Source: Sternotherus odoratus
Lineage: Eukaryota; Chordata; Testudines; Kinosternidae
Length of the DNA stretch: 64,000 bases
Assembly (NCBI GenBank): GCA_032164245.1
Contig: JAVMKO010000007.1
Location: 1,426,001-1,490,000, forward strand
Reading direction: 5' to 3'
Shown here: one piece after another, positions 12,080 to 23,079 of the stretch
Layout: each line of letters starts with the position of its first letter
Position numbering within the stretch: position 1 is the first letter of the stretch
The notes under the pieces: model-generated
Databases searched by the model: none
What the model saw: the letters and a program-made list of their open reading frames with translations, nothing else
What the model was told of the DNA's origin: nothing
Position numbers and translations under genes: made by a program

Positions 12080-12665
12080 CTGTTGCTTATCAATGTTCTT
12101 GTAAAAGATCTGTCATTTCCTAGAGCTGCCATAGTTGCTTTTCCCATCCTCAGTGAACTCTCTCAGCAAAAGGTTTTCCTGCCTTTTACTACTTCCTTCC
12201 AAGTTCTGAGATACAATTTTCCAACGCTGGTACTTTCATAACTTCCCGTCGTTTTTGCATTGCCTTAGCTGCTCAGATGCAACAATAAATCTTTCCAAAA
12301 TTTTGCTCCCCACCATCCCCAGGAAAATGCAGCTCATTCTCTAGGATGCTCCAATCAACTTCTTTCATGACTGCTGTGGCAAAGAGATACTTTACGTTTT
12401 GGCGAATAGCAACCTCGTCTTCAGCCAGCTTTCCACTCTTGTCCTTCTCAAGTGGAATCAGAAGGTTTATTTGATTATCAAAACAGGGCACTGACCAATG
12501 GCAAACAAAGGTTTTCAGTTCATTTGCTATCCTTGACGTCATCGAAACAGTAAATGAATTGAACAGGTGGCAGATATTTCCTTCTTTTTTTTTAGGCTTG
12601 TGTTCTCAGCACAGTTGTTGATGAAGATCAAAGCTCTTAACTCCTTGTCACCCGGATCTGGGTTA
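12080..12665 (-). pseudogene. Possible protein pseudogene, unidentified
   Basis: On the minus strand the 89-codon frame 12542-12273 looks protein-like, with alternating charged and hydrophobic residues such as EVAIRQNVKYLFATAVMK and VDWSILENELHFPG. Upstream (about 12660-12545) and downstream (about 12270-12090), similar-looking protein text appears in shifted frames with stops. There are no obvious splice sites at the frame changes, which suggests an intronless, decayed copy. I do not recognise the parent. Confidence 0.35.
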
Positions 12666-12759
12666 TTCCCCAAATATTCATCATTCACCTGAAGCACCTA
12701 GCACAGAAAATGATGTGCAGGTTTGAAGATCAACATATGAATTATTACTGTCATTTTCT

Positions 12760-13230
12760 GGGGTGCAATGCAGTGAGGGGGGTTGTGTTAGCACCCTCCC
12801 TGTAACCCTGAGTGCCTTAAATGCTCTGCTGCTGTGGTTCTCTTGTCTGGACGCCAGTAGAGAAGTATGCAGCTTACACTCTGAGTATCTGTGTCCTGTG
12901 CATCGCTGGATCTGTCTAAAGCAAACCAGCCCCACCCCTAACTGGGGTAAATACACCCTTCCCTTTAAGCAGAGCACTGAGTTGGTTTGTAGTAAAAAAT
13001 AAACCACCTCTATTAACTAAAGGACATAGGTTCAGTGATCCCAGGCAAAAGAAACAAAAGCAGGGATGGTTACAAGCAAATAAAAGTAGAATTATGCCTC
13101 TAAAAGTCTTATTGTACAGACTTTGTTCCAGATGTCTTCTCTCTCAAATCTTCCTTCATCCCAGCCGTGGCTGACTTTCCCGCCGTTAGGATCTTCCACA
13201 GAAGTGCAAGGTGTAGGCTTCCCTTGTCTT
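12760..13230 (-). mobile_element. Possible retroviral-type LTR fragment
   Basis: The texture resembles endogenous retrovirus LTRs: a CT-rich left part, then an A-rich block with 'cccaggcaaaagaaacaaaagcagg'. No TG/CA termini or duplication could be fixed. It is bounded on the right by the hAT end at 13238. Confidence 0.3.
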
Positions 13231-13237
13231 TCTAGGT

Positions 13238-15030
13238 CAGGGGTGGGCAAATGTTTTGGCTTGAGGGCCACATCAGGGTGGGCAAATTGCTTTCAGGGCC
13301 ATGACTGTAGGACTGGGGCAGGGGGTTGAGGTGCGGGAGGGGGTGCGTGTGCGGGAAGGGGCTCAGGGCAAGGGGTTGGGGCCCAGGAGGGGTGCGGGGT
13401 GTATAAGGGAGCTCAGGGGATTAGGGTGCAGAGGGAGCATGGGGTGCTGCAGGGGGCTCAGGGCATGGGGTTGGGGTGCAGGAGGGGTGTGGGGGTGTGG
13501 CATGGGGCTCAGGATAGGGGTTGGGGTGCGGGAGGGGTGTGGGGTTTATGGGGGCTCAGGGAAGGAGGTTGGGGTGCAGGGTGTGTCAGGGCTCAGGGCA
13601 TGGGGTTAGGGTGCAGGATGGGGTTGGGGTGCAGGAGGGGTGTGGGGGTGCAGGGGTGCAGGAGGGGTGTGGGGGTTCAGGAGGGGTGCAGGGTACAGTG
13701 GGGTTTGGGGTGCAGAAGGGGTGCAACATGGGGCTCAAGATGGGGTTGGGGTGCAGGAGAGGTGTGGGGGTGCAGCAGGGGGCTCAGGGAATGGGTTTAG
13801 GGTACAGGAGGGGTGCAGGGTTTATGGGGGGATCAGGGAAGGAGGTTGGGGTGCAGGGTGTGTCAGGGGGCTCAGGGCATGGGGTTGGCATGCAGGAGGG
13901 GGACGGGGTGCAGCAGGGGACTCAGGGCAGGGGGTTGGGGTGCAGAAGGGGTGCAGCATGGGACTCAGGATGGGGTTGGGGTGCAGGAGGAGTGTGGGGT
14001 GCAGCAGGGGGCTCAGGGCAGGGGGTTGGGGTACAGGAGGGGTGCAGGATTTATGGGGGGGATCAGGGAAGGAGGTTGGGGTGCAGGGTGTGTCAGGGGG
14101 CTCAGGGAATGGGGTTGGCATGCAGGAGGAGCACGGGGTGCAGCAGGGGACTCAGGGCAGGGGGTTGGGGTGCAGGAGGGGTGTGGCATGGGGCTCAGGA
14201 TGGGGTTGGCATGCAGGAGGAGCACGGGGTGCAGCAGGGGACTCAGGGCAGGGGGTTGGGGTGCAGGAGGGGTGCGGCCTGGGGCTCAGGACAGGGTTGG
14301 GGTGCAGGAGAGGCACGGGGTGCAACAGGGGGCTCAGGGCAGGGGGTTGGGGTGCAGGAGGGGTGCGGCATGGGACTCAGGACAGGGTTGGGGTGCAGGA
14401 GAGGCACGGGGTGCAGCAGGGGGCTCAGGGCAGGGGGCTGGGGTGCAGGAGGGGTGTGGCATGGGGCTCAGGATGGGGTTGGGGTGCAGGAGGGGCACGG
14501 GGTGCAGCAGGGGGCTCAGGGCAGTGGGTTGGGGTGCAGGAGGGGTGCAGGGTACAGTGGGGGTTGGGGTGCAGGAGGGGTGCAGGGTACAGCGGGGGTG
14601 GGGTGCAGGGTACAGTGGGGGGTGGGGTGCAGGAGGGGTGCAGGGTACAGCGGGGGTTGGGGTGCAGGAAGGGTGCAGGGTACAGCGGGGATTGGGGTGC
14701 AGGAGGGGTGCAGGGTACAGCGGGGGTTGGGGTGCAGGAGGGGTGCAGGGTACAGCGGGGGTTGAGGTGCAGGAGGGGTGCAGGGTACAGCGGGGATTGG
14801 GGTGCAGGAGGGGTGCAGGGTACAGCGGGGGTTGGGGTGCAGGAGGGGTGCAGGGTACAGCGGGGGTTGGGGTGCAGGAGGGGTGCAGGGTACAGCGGGG
14901 GTTGGGGTGCAGGAGGGGTGCAGGGTACAGCGGGGGTTGAGGTGCAGGAGGGGTGCAGGGTACAGCGGGAGGTGGGGTACAGGAGGGGTGCGGGGTACAG
15001 CGGGGGTTGGGGGTGCAGGAGCCCAGCTGA
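13238..15030 (+). mobile_element. hAT-type element with G-rich minisatellite body
   Basis: The left end, caggggtgggcaaatgttttg..., matches the hAT terminal repeat of the complete element at 32228. Directly after it the sequence turns into a G-rich tandem array. From 13300 to about 14530 units are long and composite ('ggggctcagggcaggggg', 'ttggggtgcaggaggggtgc'). From about 14537 to 15010 they become regular units of about 34 bp. No right terminal repeat is present before 15040, so the element is truncated or its end was lost. Long open frames on both strands are by-products of the repeat. Confidence 0.7.
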
Positions 15031-15039
15031 GCCCAGCCC

Positions 15040-18000
15040 CCATCCCGGTAAGACGCTTGAGTTACTTTCACCCCTGGTTAACGGTCATCTTTCCCAACTT
15101 GCTCTCCTTATGGCTTTATGTACCTTGCATTGAAAAAGTCTTCATTTTCTCTTCCTGAGAACTGCACTGCTCAGACAAGCAGAGACCCCCTTAAAGAGAT
15201 TACCTCACCGGTCCTGGGACCAGCATGGCTACACCAACCCTGCATAAAGCAAATGCACAGTCCACTATGACCCAGCCACACTGTCTCCCAAACTAGCTTG
15301 TGAGCGTTGATGGTTCTGTTTACTGCACGTGTAATCCCACTGGTCATCCCTACTTCAGGTATGTTCAGGACCGGGGCAAAGCCATTTTCTACTCGGTTCA
15401 AATACAGATGTTAAAACATAATATCAGAGAACATCCCAACCTCCGCATACTGTGGGAATCCATACATTTCCCGAGGACAGTAATCTCCAGTGCCATTCAT
15501 TTTTCAATGACATATTACATGAGGCCTTTTAGATACAGATCATAACACCAATGAGTCGGGTTCACTGGTCATGCCAGCTGAAACCCACTGCTAGATACCA
15601 AGGAGCTCTCTTCCCTGGAGATAGGGTCCCAAATTACCATCCCATAATTCCAGAACATTGTATCAAGGTGAGATAAAAGGAGAGATAAATAGCTTTGCTC
15701 TCAGGTCAGAGCAATAAAACCAGTGTGAAATTATGTTCTAGGTCTCTAGCCCTAAACACATTATTACATTAAATACCTATTGGGCTAGTGTCTGAGCTGG
15801 TGTAACACCACAGAGGTCAAGGGAGCTGCACTGATTAATATCAGCAGAGGGTGTGGCCCATTCTCTTAGTTAACTCAGAGCCTGATTCTGTCCCCCCCCT
15901 CCCCCTCCCCCCCGCATTCTGGGGGCGGGAGATGCTCGTACTTGTAAACTGAGCAAATTTGATCAGACACTAGTTTAGAAACTATGAACATGCAGCTTCA
16001 TGATGCCCTTTCTCATACACTCCTCAGAACCATACCTTAAAGGACAAGATCATGCATCAGTCAGGCATGGTATTATTGTAGTGCATGTTTCTTGCTGGAA
16101 TACCATCCAGGATTCAGAACACAATGTGAGTGCTGCCTTTGTCCTACAGCATGTTGAATACCTTTGTGTCAAGTATTACTCAACCTCAAAAGACAACGCT
16201 CAAACTCAACCACTCCGTCTGGAATTGTGGCCTACAGTACGACAGTCTCACTTCCCATGCAAGCACTCAGCACTATTACACAAGTGTAAGCTAAGCAGAA
16301 TGTGGTGCAATTTTGCTTGTGCAACTGTGTATGAGATTGGCTCCTGAGACAACTCCTGTCTTACATTTCCAAATACATGGAGCCATGGCTTATATAATAT
16401 CTCAAATTTATGGGATACCTACAGAATTCACTTCTCCACAATGATTTAGGGACACTCAGAGTTAGATCCAACTAGCTATTACATCATGTTCTGAACACCT
16501 TACAGGACACTGAAAAGATTGGAGAGGTGAGTCATTTAGCCACTGGAACAAATGATTGGAATTTCTAAATGTTTAACAGGAAGAACATCAGGGTTGAAAA
16601 TCTGCATGGCCGTTGATTCTACAAAGCAATAAAGTGTATCCTGAATCTTTGAACCAGATCTTCAGTTAGTGTAAATTGATGTAGATCCATCAAAGCCAAG
16701 GGTGCTATGCTGATTTATGCCAGCTGAGGATTTGGCCCTTAGTTTCCTGGGAAGTTCCAAGGGCCTCATGCCATTCATTCCAAGCTAGCATGAAGGTCAT
16801 CCTCTATCCGTGGGAGATACTGGGAGGTGAAGGGGACCTTCGCCCACAATCAATCCTCTAAACAAGTCAGTAGGATCACACAAACCCATTCCTCCTGGAT
16901 CGCAGGATTCCAAAACAATAGAATGTTGTTGGGTTTTTCCTTTGAAACTTTTTCCTGTTTCAATGTTGTTGTTGTTTCCAGCATTCAAAGTTTTAATATA
17001 TTTACTGTCTTGTTTTAGAGATGAGACATCCTGGTCCTCCGACAAGTGACCATCTCTCTTACAAACTGAAACGCTAGCAGAAGCAGGAAGTTGCAACCAG
17101 GAGGAAGTGCAGAGCAGGAAGTGGTTTCTGACAAATGGCATCTGATCGCAACAAAGCTCTCACACAGCAAACCGCAGAACACATCCCAGCACCATCAGGT
17201 GTCACTGGTCTGTTGGGGAACTCAGTGCCTCCAACTGTGGCTTCCAGGAAAGACAAATGGACAAGTTGATGCATGCTACGGGCAGTGATGCACCCTCAAA
17301 TGCGCTCAGACTCTCAAGATGCCCATGATGAATGCCAGGAAGCTAAAGTACCTGAACATTTGAGGCCCCTGTGCTGCAAGGTGTCAGTGTAACCTCTGGG
17401 TGTCCTCCTCAGAACTTGGTATGTAAGAAATTGAGCTTAGCGAAGTCTTGCCAAAATACTGACGTGATCTCCTCTGCCTCTTCTCTGCCTTTGCTTTTTC
17501 TGCAATCCTTAGAGCATCCTTTTCAATGGCCTTTTACCTGGCTCCAGCTGCGGTAACAGGATCTTGTCAAGTGGCTGCCTGCCACATTTCCAGGAGCTGG
17601 AGAAAGCTGTCAAGAAGTAGCTGTCTCCCACCCCTTCCAGCTTAATTCTCCTGATCTCAATGGAGATGGAATTCAGCGCCAAAGCTCCCTTCATCTGATA
17701 TTCCACAGAGGCGAGAGAGTATCACCTCCATCCAGCCTTATACATTTGCCTTTATTAGCATGCAGGATGGGTTTTTTTTCCTCATTAGCTTTAATAGTAA
17801 TTCGAGAATGTGGATTCTTAGCTCCAGGAGTCAATTTCGCTTTAATTAAATCTCCAGGTCTGCACGGGTGTCAGATGTCCTGTTCAGAGAGAAAAGGGGA
17901 TTTGCAGTGAAAATGTGCACCACCCGAGAGTTCAAAATAAGAGTTCTGGAAAAGGAGAGAAGTTCATTACCACAGCACAGGTTAGTGCTGTACCTTAATC

Positions 18001-18508
18001 AAAGCTAATTAAACCTTAAAGTGCTCCCTAATTTGAATGAAAGTTTATTTTGTGCAGCAGTCTGGGAATGTAGGCAGGGAGATTAGATTGTCAGTTTCTT
18101 GGACCAGGGATGGTCTTCTAGTTCAGTGGGCTGCTGGTCCATGCTTAGGGCTCCTAGACACTAAGGTAATAAATATAAATAATCAGTGCCATGCTGGTAC
18201 AAATGACTCCCCCTCCTCTCCTTTAGAGCATGGGGACTCAATTGTGACGCTCCAGTTCTCAGAGTGCTCCTGGGGCCATGCAACGACATATTGCTCCTGG
18301 CTCAGGGTTTGACCCAAAGCCTCCGTTAAACCCCCAATGGATACACGTTAATGTCCTTGAGAAAGAAACACCCCCCACACAGCCAAACCTTACCCGCTCC
18401 ATAGCTCGGGAACCTTGGGCAGCACGGAGGAAAGGAGATGAGTGGGATGTGGCACCGCTATGCTAAGCAACCTCTAACTGGCTCCAACAGGAATACAGAT
18501 CTAGTTAT
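15040..18508. other. Unassigned intergenic sequence
   Basis: I see no convincing exon, RNA gene or complete repeat. A C-rich run lies at 15893-15914, and the phrase 'gtgtaaattgatgtagatcc' near 16670 is of an old-repeat type. Short frames look random in composition. Confidence 0.4.
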
Positions 18509-19442
18509 TAGGGCTGTCAAATGATTTCAAAGATTAATCTTGATTAACTGCACGATTAAAAAATATCATGATTCATTAATAATCACACGGTTAAACAATA
18601 ATAGATCATTTATTTACATTTTGGATGTTTTCTATATTTTCAAATATATTGATTTCAATTACAGCACAGAATACCAAATGCACAGTGCTCACTTTATATG
18701 TATACTTATGCATATGTATAAATATATATATTTGCACTATAAAAAGCAAAAGAAATAGTCATTTTCAATTCCCTTATTACAAGTACTTTAGTGCAATCTC
18801 TAACATGAAAGTTGAATTTACAAATGTAGCATTACATACAAAAAACCTGCATTCAAAAGTAAAACAATGTAAAACTTTAGAGCCTACAAGTCCACTCCGT
18901 TCTACTTCTTGTTCAGCCAATCACTCAAACAAGTTTGTTTACATTTTCAGGAGATAATGCTGCCCACTTCTTGTTTACAGTGTCACCTGAAAGTGAAAAC
19001 AGGTGTTCCCATGACACTGTTATAGCCAGTGTTGCAAAGTATTTACATGCCAGATGTGCTAGAGATTCCTATGTCTCTTCATGCTTCAACTACCATTCCA
19101 AAGGACATGTCTCTGCTGCTAACGGGTTCTACTCAATAATGATTCAAAACAGTGTGGACCAATACATGTTCATTTTCATCATCAGGAATCAGATGCCACC
19201 AGCAGAAGGTTGATTTTCTTTTTTGTGGCGTGGATTCTGTCATTTCCGCATCAGATTGTTACTCTTAAAACAGCTGAAAGCATGCGCCACATGTCATCCC
19301 TCTCAGATTTTGGATGGCACTTCAGATTCTTAACCCTTGGGTTGAGTGCTGTAGCTATCCTTGGAAATCTCACATTGGTACTTTTTTGTGTTTTGTCAAA
19401 TCTGTAATGAAAGTGTTCTTAAAATGAACAACATATGCTGGG

Positions 19443-19866
19443 TAACAAAGAGTCCTGTGGCACCTTAAAGACTAACTATAAAGTTTTGAAGCATAAGCTT
19501 TCGTGGGCTAATACCCACTTCGTCGGATGCAAGCAGTGGAAGTGTCCAGAGGCAGGTATAGATAAATAGTCAGGAATCAGGTAGGAGGTAACAAGGTTAG
19601 TCCAATCAGGCTGAACCAGCTTGTTATCTCAAGTCAGGGAGGGTGGGGTATTCTTCTAGCAGCTGAATTGAAGGTGTGAACTCGGAGGGAGGAGAAGCTG
19701 TTTTTGTCATTAGCAAACCACTCAAGGTCTTTGTTCAGTCCCAGATTGATTGTGTTAAATTTGCAAATGAATTGCAGCTCTGCAGTCTCTCTTTGCAGTC
19801 TGGTCTTGAAGTTTTTCTTTGTTACCTCTGCTATTCCAGACTAACACGGCTACCTCTCTGATTCTT
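19443..19866 (-). mobile_element. Penelope-like element, short inverted-end copy
   Basis: It opens with taacaaagagtcctgtggc and closes with agactaacacggctacctct, the two faces of the PLE terminal repeat in inverted order. The minus-strand ribozyme-like motif is at 19491-19528. The interior (19660-19810) is antisense to the PLE C-terminal coding end. It is flanked by aacatatgctggg / aacatacgctggg (19430-19442, 19867-19879), a 13-bp target duplication with one mismatch. Confidence 0.85.
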
Positions 19867-19935
19867 AACATACGCTGGGTCATCATCCAAGACTGCTATA
19901 ACATGAAATATATGGCAGAATGCAGGTAAAACACA

Positions 19936-20981
19936 GGGTATGTCTTCACTACAGGACTAGGTCGATTTCCCTTAATTCGATTTTCTAAACTCGAGTTTAG
20001 AAAATCGAATCAGTGTGTCCCCACCAGGACAGCAGGTCGACAGTGGTCGACACTGTCTGTCCTTGAACTTTTGCAGGGGGTCGACATAGCCCGCATTGCA
20101 CTGTGGGTAGGTAGCCCACAGTGCAATGCGTGCTGGACCCCCCCCCCCCTGCCCAAGCAGCCCCACGGACCCCCCCGCCCGAACAGCCCCCCCCTCGCCG
20201 TACCCACCCGCCCGAGGGGGGGTGGGGGAGCCAGCGCGCGGCTGCTTGGGCTATCAGCTCAGCTGCCTGGTGAAATTGACCAGACAGCTGAGCCGATCCC
20301 TCAAGCAGCCCCGCGCGGGCTTCCCCCCCCCCCTCAGCAGCCCCGCGGACCCCCCCCCGCCCAAACAGCCCCCCGCTGGACACCCCCCCCCGCCCGAGGG
20401 GGGAGGGAGCCGGCGCGGGGCTATCGGCTCAGCTGCCTGGTGAAATTGACCAGACAGCTGAGCCGATACCTCAAGCAGCCCCGCGCGGGCTTCCCCCCCC
20501 CTCAGCAGCCCCGCGGACCCCCCCCCGCCCGAACAGCCCCCCCAACAGCCCCCCCACCCAAACAGCCCCCCACTGGACCCCCCCCCAGGGGGGGGGAGCC
20601 GGCGCGGGGCTATCGGCTCAGCTGCCTGGTGAAATTGACCAGACAGCTGAGCCGATCCCTCAAGCAGCCCCGCGCGGGCTTCCCCCCCCCCCTCAGCAGC
20701 CCCGCGGACCCCCCCCCCGCCCGAACAGCCCCCCCCGAACAGCCCCCCCCTCGCGGGGCTGCTCGGAGGTCGGAGGCTTAATTTCTGATGCCTCTTCACT
20801 AGCCCACAGTCGAGCTTGTAATGTCGAATTTAGCCTTACTTCTCTCGTTAGGCAGGAGTTCCGAAATCGATCTTGAGGGCCCTTTAAATCGACTTTAAGG
20901 GCATGTATGTGAAGACAGGTACACCTTTAATTCGACCTAACGTCGTTAAGGTCGAATTAAAGTGGTAGTGAAGACATGCCC
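19936..20981. mobile_element. MITE with internal hairpins and tandem repeat
   Basis: Terminal inverted repeats gggtatgtcttcactac (19936) and gtagtgaagacatgccc (ending 20981) are flanked by 'aca' on both sides, compatible with the 3-bp duplication of PIF/Harbinger elements; that superfamily call is tentative. It contains a perfect 36-bp palindrome centred on ctcgag (19975-20010) and a second hairpin with 15-bp arms at about 20093-20129. Most of the rest is a GC-rich tandem array. There is no coding capacity. Confidence 0.65.
20251..20760. repeat. Tandem repeat of about 170-190 bp inside the MITE
   Basis: Three copies start with 'ctatcrgctcagctgcctgg' at 20251, 20421 and 20610, separated by poly-C-rich spacers, with a C-rich tail to 20760. 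Each copy carries a hairpin: atcggctcagctg pairs with cagctgagccgat across a short loop. Confidence 0.85.
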
Positions 20982-21051
20982 ACAGAGCAGGAGACATACA
21001 AGTCTCCCCCAAGGAGTTTAGTCACAAATTTAATTAACACATTATTTTTTT

Positions 21052-21285
21052 ATGGGTGTCATCAGCATGGAAGCATGTCCTCTGAAATGGTGGCTGAAAC
21101 ATGAAGGGGCAGATGAATATTTAGCATATCTGACACGTAAATACCTTGCAATGCCAGCTACAAAAGTGCCATGGGAACACCTGTTTTCACTTTCAGGTGA
21201 CATTGTAAATAAGATGCTGGCAGCATTATCTCCTGTAAATGTAAACAAACGTATTTGTCTGAGCAGCTGGCTGAACAAGAAGTAG
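21052..21285 (+). pseudogene. hAT transposase dimerisation-domain remnant
   Basis: A 77-codon frame resembles the hATC dimerisation region at the C-terminus of hAT transposases: PLKWWLKHEG near the start, then YLTRKYLAMPATKVPWEHLF, then SGDIVNKMLAALSP and a final VNKRICLSSWL. The order W-x-x-H, KYLAIPA, ERLFS-like and NxKR-like motifs is typical of the family. No DDE catalytic core or BED zinc finger is present in the element, and the upstream coding part is missing, so it is inactive. The antisense counterpart in the left arm (about 19115-18945) is more decayed. Confidence 0.75.
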
Positions 21286-22058
21286 GACTGAGTGGACTTG
21301 TAGGCTCTAAAGTTTTACACTGTTTTGTTTTTGAGTGCAGTTATATAACAAAAAACCATACATTTGTAAGTTAAACTTTTATAATAAAGAGATTACACTA
21401 CAATACTTGTTTGAGGTGAATTGAAAAATAATATTTCTTTTAACATTTTACAGTGCAAATATTTGCAATCAAAAATAATATAAAGTGAGCACTGTACACT
21501 TAGTATTCTGTGTTGTAATTGAAGTCAATAGATTTGAAAATGCAGAAAAACATCCAAAAATTTAATAAATTTCAATTGATATTCTATTGTTCAACAGTGC
21601 AATTAAAACAGCGATTAATCGTGATTAATTTTTTTGAGTTAATCCTGTTTGTTAACTGCAATTAATCGACAGTCCTACTATTTATTGCTGTTTCTTTCTG
21701 GGATAACTTTAGGTTTCAACTAGCAAGAAGTTAGGGGCTATTAATACAATACCGTGACTATTCATTTAATGTTTTGTTTTATTCTTTCCTGTGTGTCCAC
21801 TGTAATATTGGCCCATGATAAGTTTTGAATCAAGGGCCAGAATATGCCCTCAGTTACATCTACACTGGCCTTTTGACATCGCCGAGGTAGTCAAGGCTTA
21901 ACTGTGGACAGAGTTAGGTATTAAAAGAGATTTTTTTAAAACCAGACAACCTTCAAGTGGCTGCTGTATTTGATCATTTCCCAGCACAGCCAATGCCAGC
22001 CTTGTCTTACCCATGTCTTTATTCCTCAATAAAAGGAAAAGGAAAGTATGTGTGACAT

Positions 22059-22182
22059 TAGGGTGACCAGACAGCAAGTGTGAAAAATCGGTACAGAAGG
22101 TGGAGGGTGATAGGAGCCTATATATGAAAAAGACCCAAAGATCAAGATTGTCCCTATAAAATTGGGACATCTGGTCACCCTG
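22059..22182. mobile_element. hAT-type MITE (GGTGACCAGA family)
   Basis: It is a 124-bp element with inverted ends tagggtgaccaga and tctggtcaccctg, flanked by perfect 8-bp duplications tgtgacat (22051-22058 and 22183-22190). It belongs to the same family as 1525-1605 and 32461-32587. Confidence 0.85.
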
Positions 22183-22539
22183 TGTGACATCCTATTTGCT
22201 GATATAATACTCTGGGCTCATCTCTGAGGAGATACCAGAAAGAATCTGAGGAGATACATTGGTAATGTAGTCAGCCATAGCAGGCAAAAGGAAAAGGGTT
22301 TAACAGCACAGCACATTGTGAGGAACAAGCTTTGAAATGATTTATGTACTGTATTTAATATGACACTATAGGGCCAATCTAACTCAATGTCCAGATGCCT
22401 AGGATAAGAGTTCATATATTATTTTGTGATAGCAGGTTTCCCATTTATTGTAATTGACTTGTCTATCTACGGTACTTGTATCTGAGTTCTTGTAATCTTT
22501 AATGTATATAAGTAGGGATGTCGTACACACCCTGATTTA

Positions 22540-22680
22540 TAGATGAGGAACTAAGCCACGTAGAAGCTAAGTGAGTTGCCAAAGATCACACAAGAAGTCT
22601 GTGACAGAGCAAGGACTTGAACACAGGTCTTCCACGTTAGCGCCCTAACCTCTAAATCTTCCTTCCTCACATCTCATAAG
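22540..22680 (-). repeat. MIR-type SINE fragment
   Basis: The plus strand shows 'gatgaggaactaagcc' followed by 'gtgagttgccaaagatcacac' and 'gacttgaacacaggtct', the standard reverse-complement signature of MIR. Confidence 0.65.
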
Positions 22681-22754
22681 CAAACTAGGGAAATGGGGTC
22701 TAGCCGAAATTACTGTAAGGTGGGTGCAAACTGTTTGAAAGCCTGGGCTCAAAG

Positions 22755-23075
22755 AATAGCTATCCCTGGTTCGCTGTCATTCTGGGAGGGGGTATCTAGT
22801 GAGGCCTAGAGGGGTCAATCCTGGTTCTGGTTAGAGAGGATCTTGGGAGATTTAGGGTAGATATTAGGACAAACTGTCTAACTAGAAGGGTAGTTAAGCT
22901 TCAGAGCTTCCCAGGGAGGTTGTGGAATCCGTATCATTGAAGGTTTTTAAGAACAAGTTGGACAAACCCCTGTCAGAGATGGTCTAGGGGTTTACTTAAT
23001 CCTGCCTCAGCACATTGGGCTGGACTGGGTGATTGCTCGAAGTCACATCCAGTCGTACAGTTCTATAATCTTAAA
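22755..23075 (+). mobile_element. CR1 LINE 3' fragment
   Basis: The stretch covers the end of a CR1 ORF2 and its 3' region: text corresponding to 'VVESVSLKVFKNKLDK' (about 22920-22970) leads into 'gggctggactgggtgattgc' and 'cagttctataatctt', the usual CR1 tail. It is degraded, with no intact frame. Confidence 0.65.
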
Positions 23076-23079
23076 ATCT

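Larger units (their letters stand above)
18509..21677. mobile_element. Fold-back hAT element
   Basis: Terminal repeats tagggctgtcaa (18509) and cgacagtccta (ending 21677) are flanked by ctagttat / ctatttat (18501-18508, 21678-21685), an 8-bp duplication with one mismatch, as expected for hAT. The two ends are long inverted copies of each other. The right arm (about 21040-21677) encodes a transposase C-terminus followed by the 3' end; the left arm (18509 to about 19140) is the diverged reverse complement. A PLE (19443-19866) and a MITE (19936-20981) have inserted into the middle. Without those two it would be about 1.7 kb. Confidence 0.8.

Noticed and set aside
13399..15133. Gly/Val/Gln-rich frames up to 497 codons and Pro-rich antisense frames
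   Set aside because: By-products of the G-rich minisatellite; several overlapping frames are equally open.
15736..15743. Copy of ttctaggt that could be the right-hand duplication of the hAT at 13238
   Set aside because: The sequence before it has no hAT terminal repeat; an 8-bp chance match is likely.
20071..20781. 236-codon proline-rich frame
   Set aside because: It lies in the C-rich tandem repeat of the MITE.
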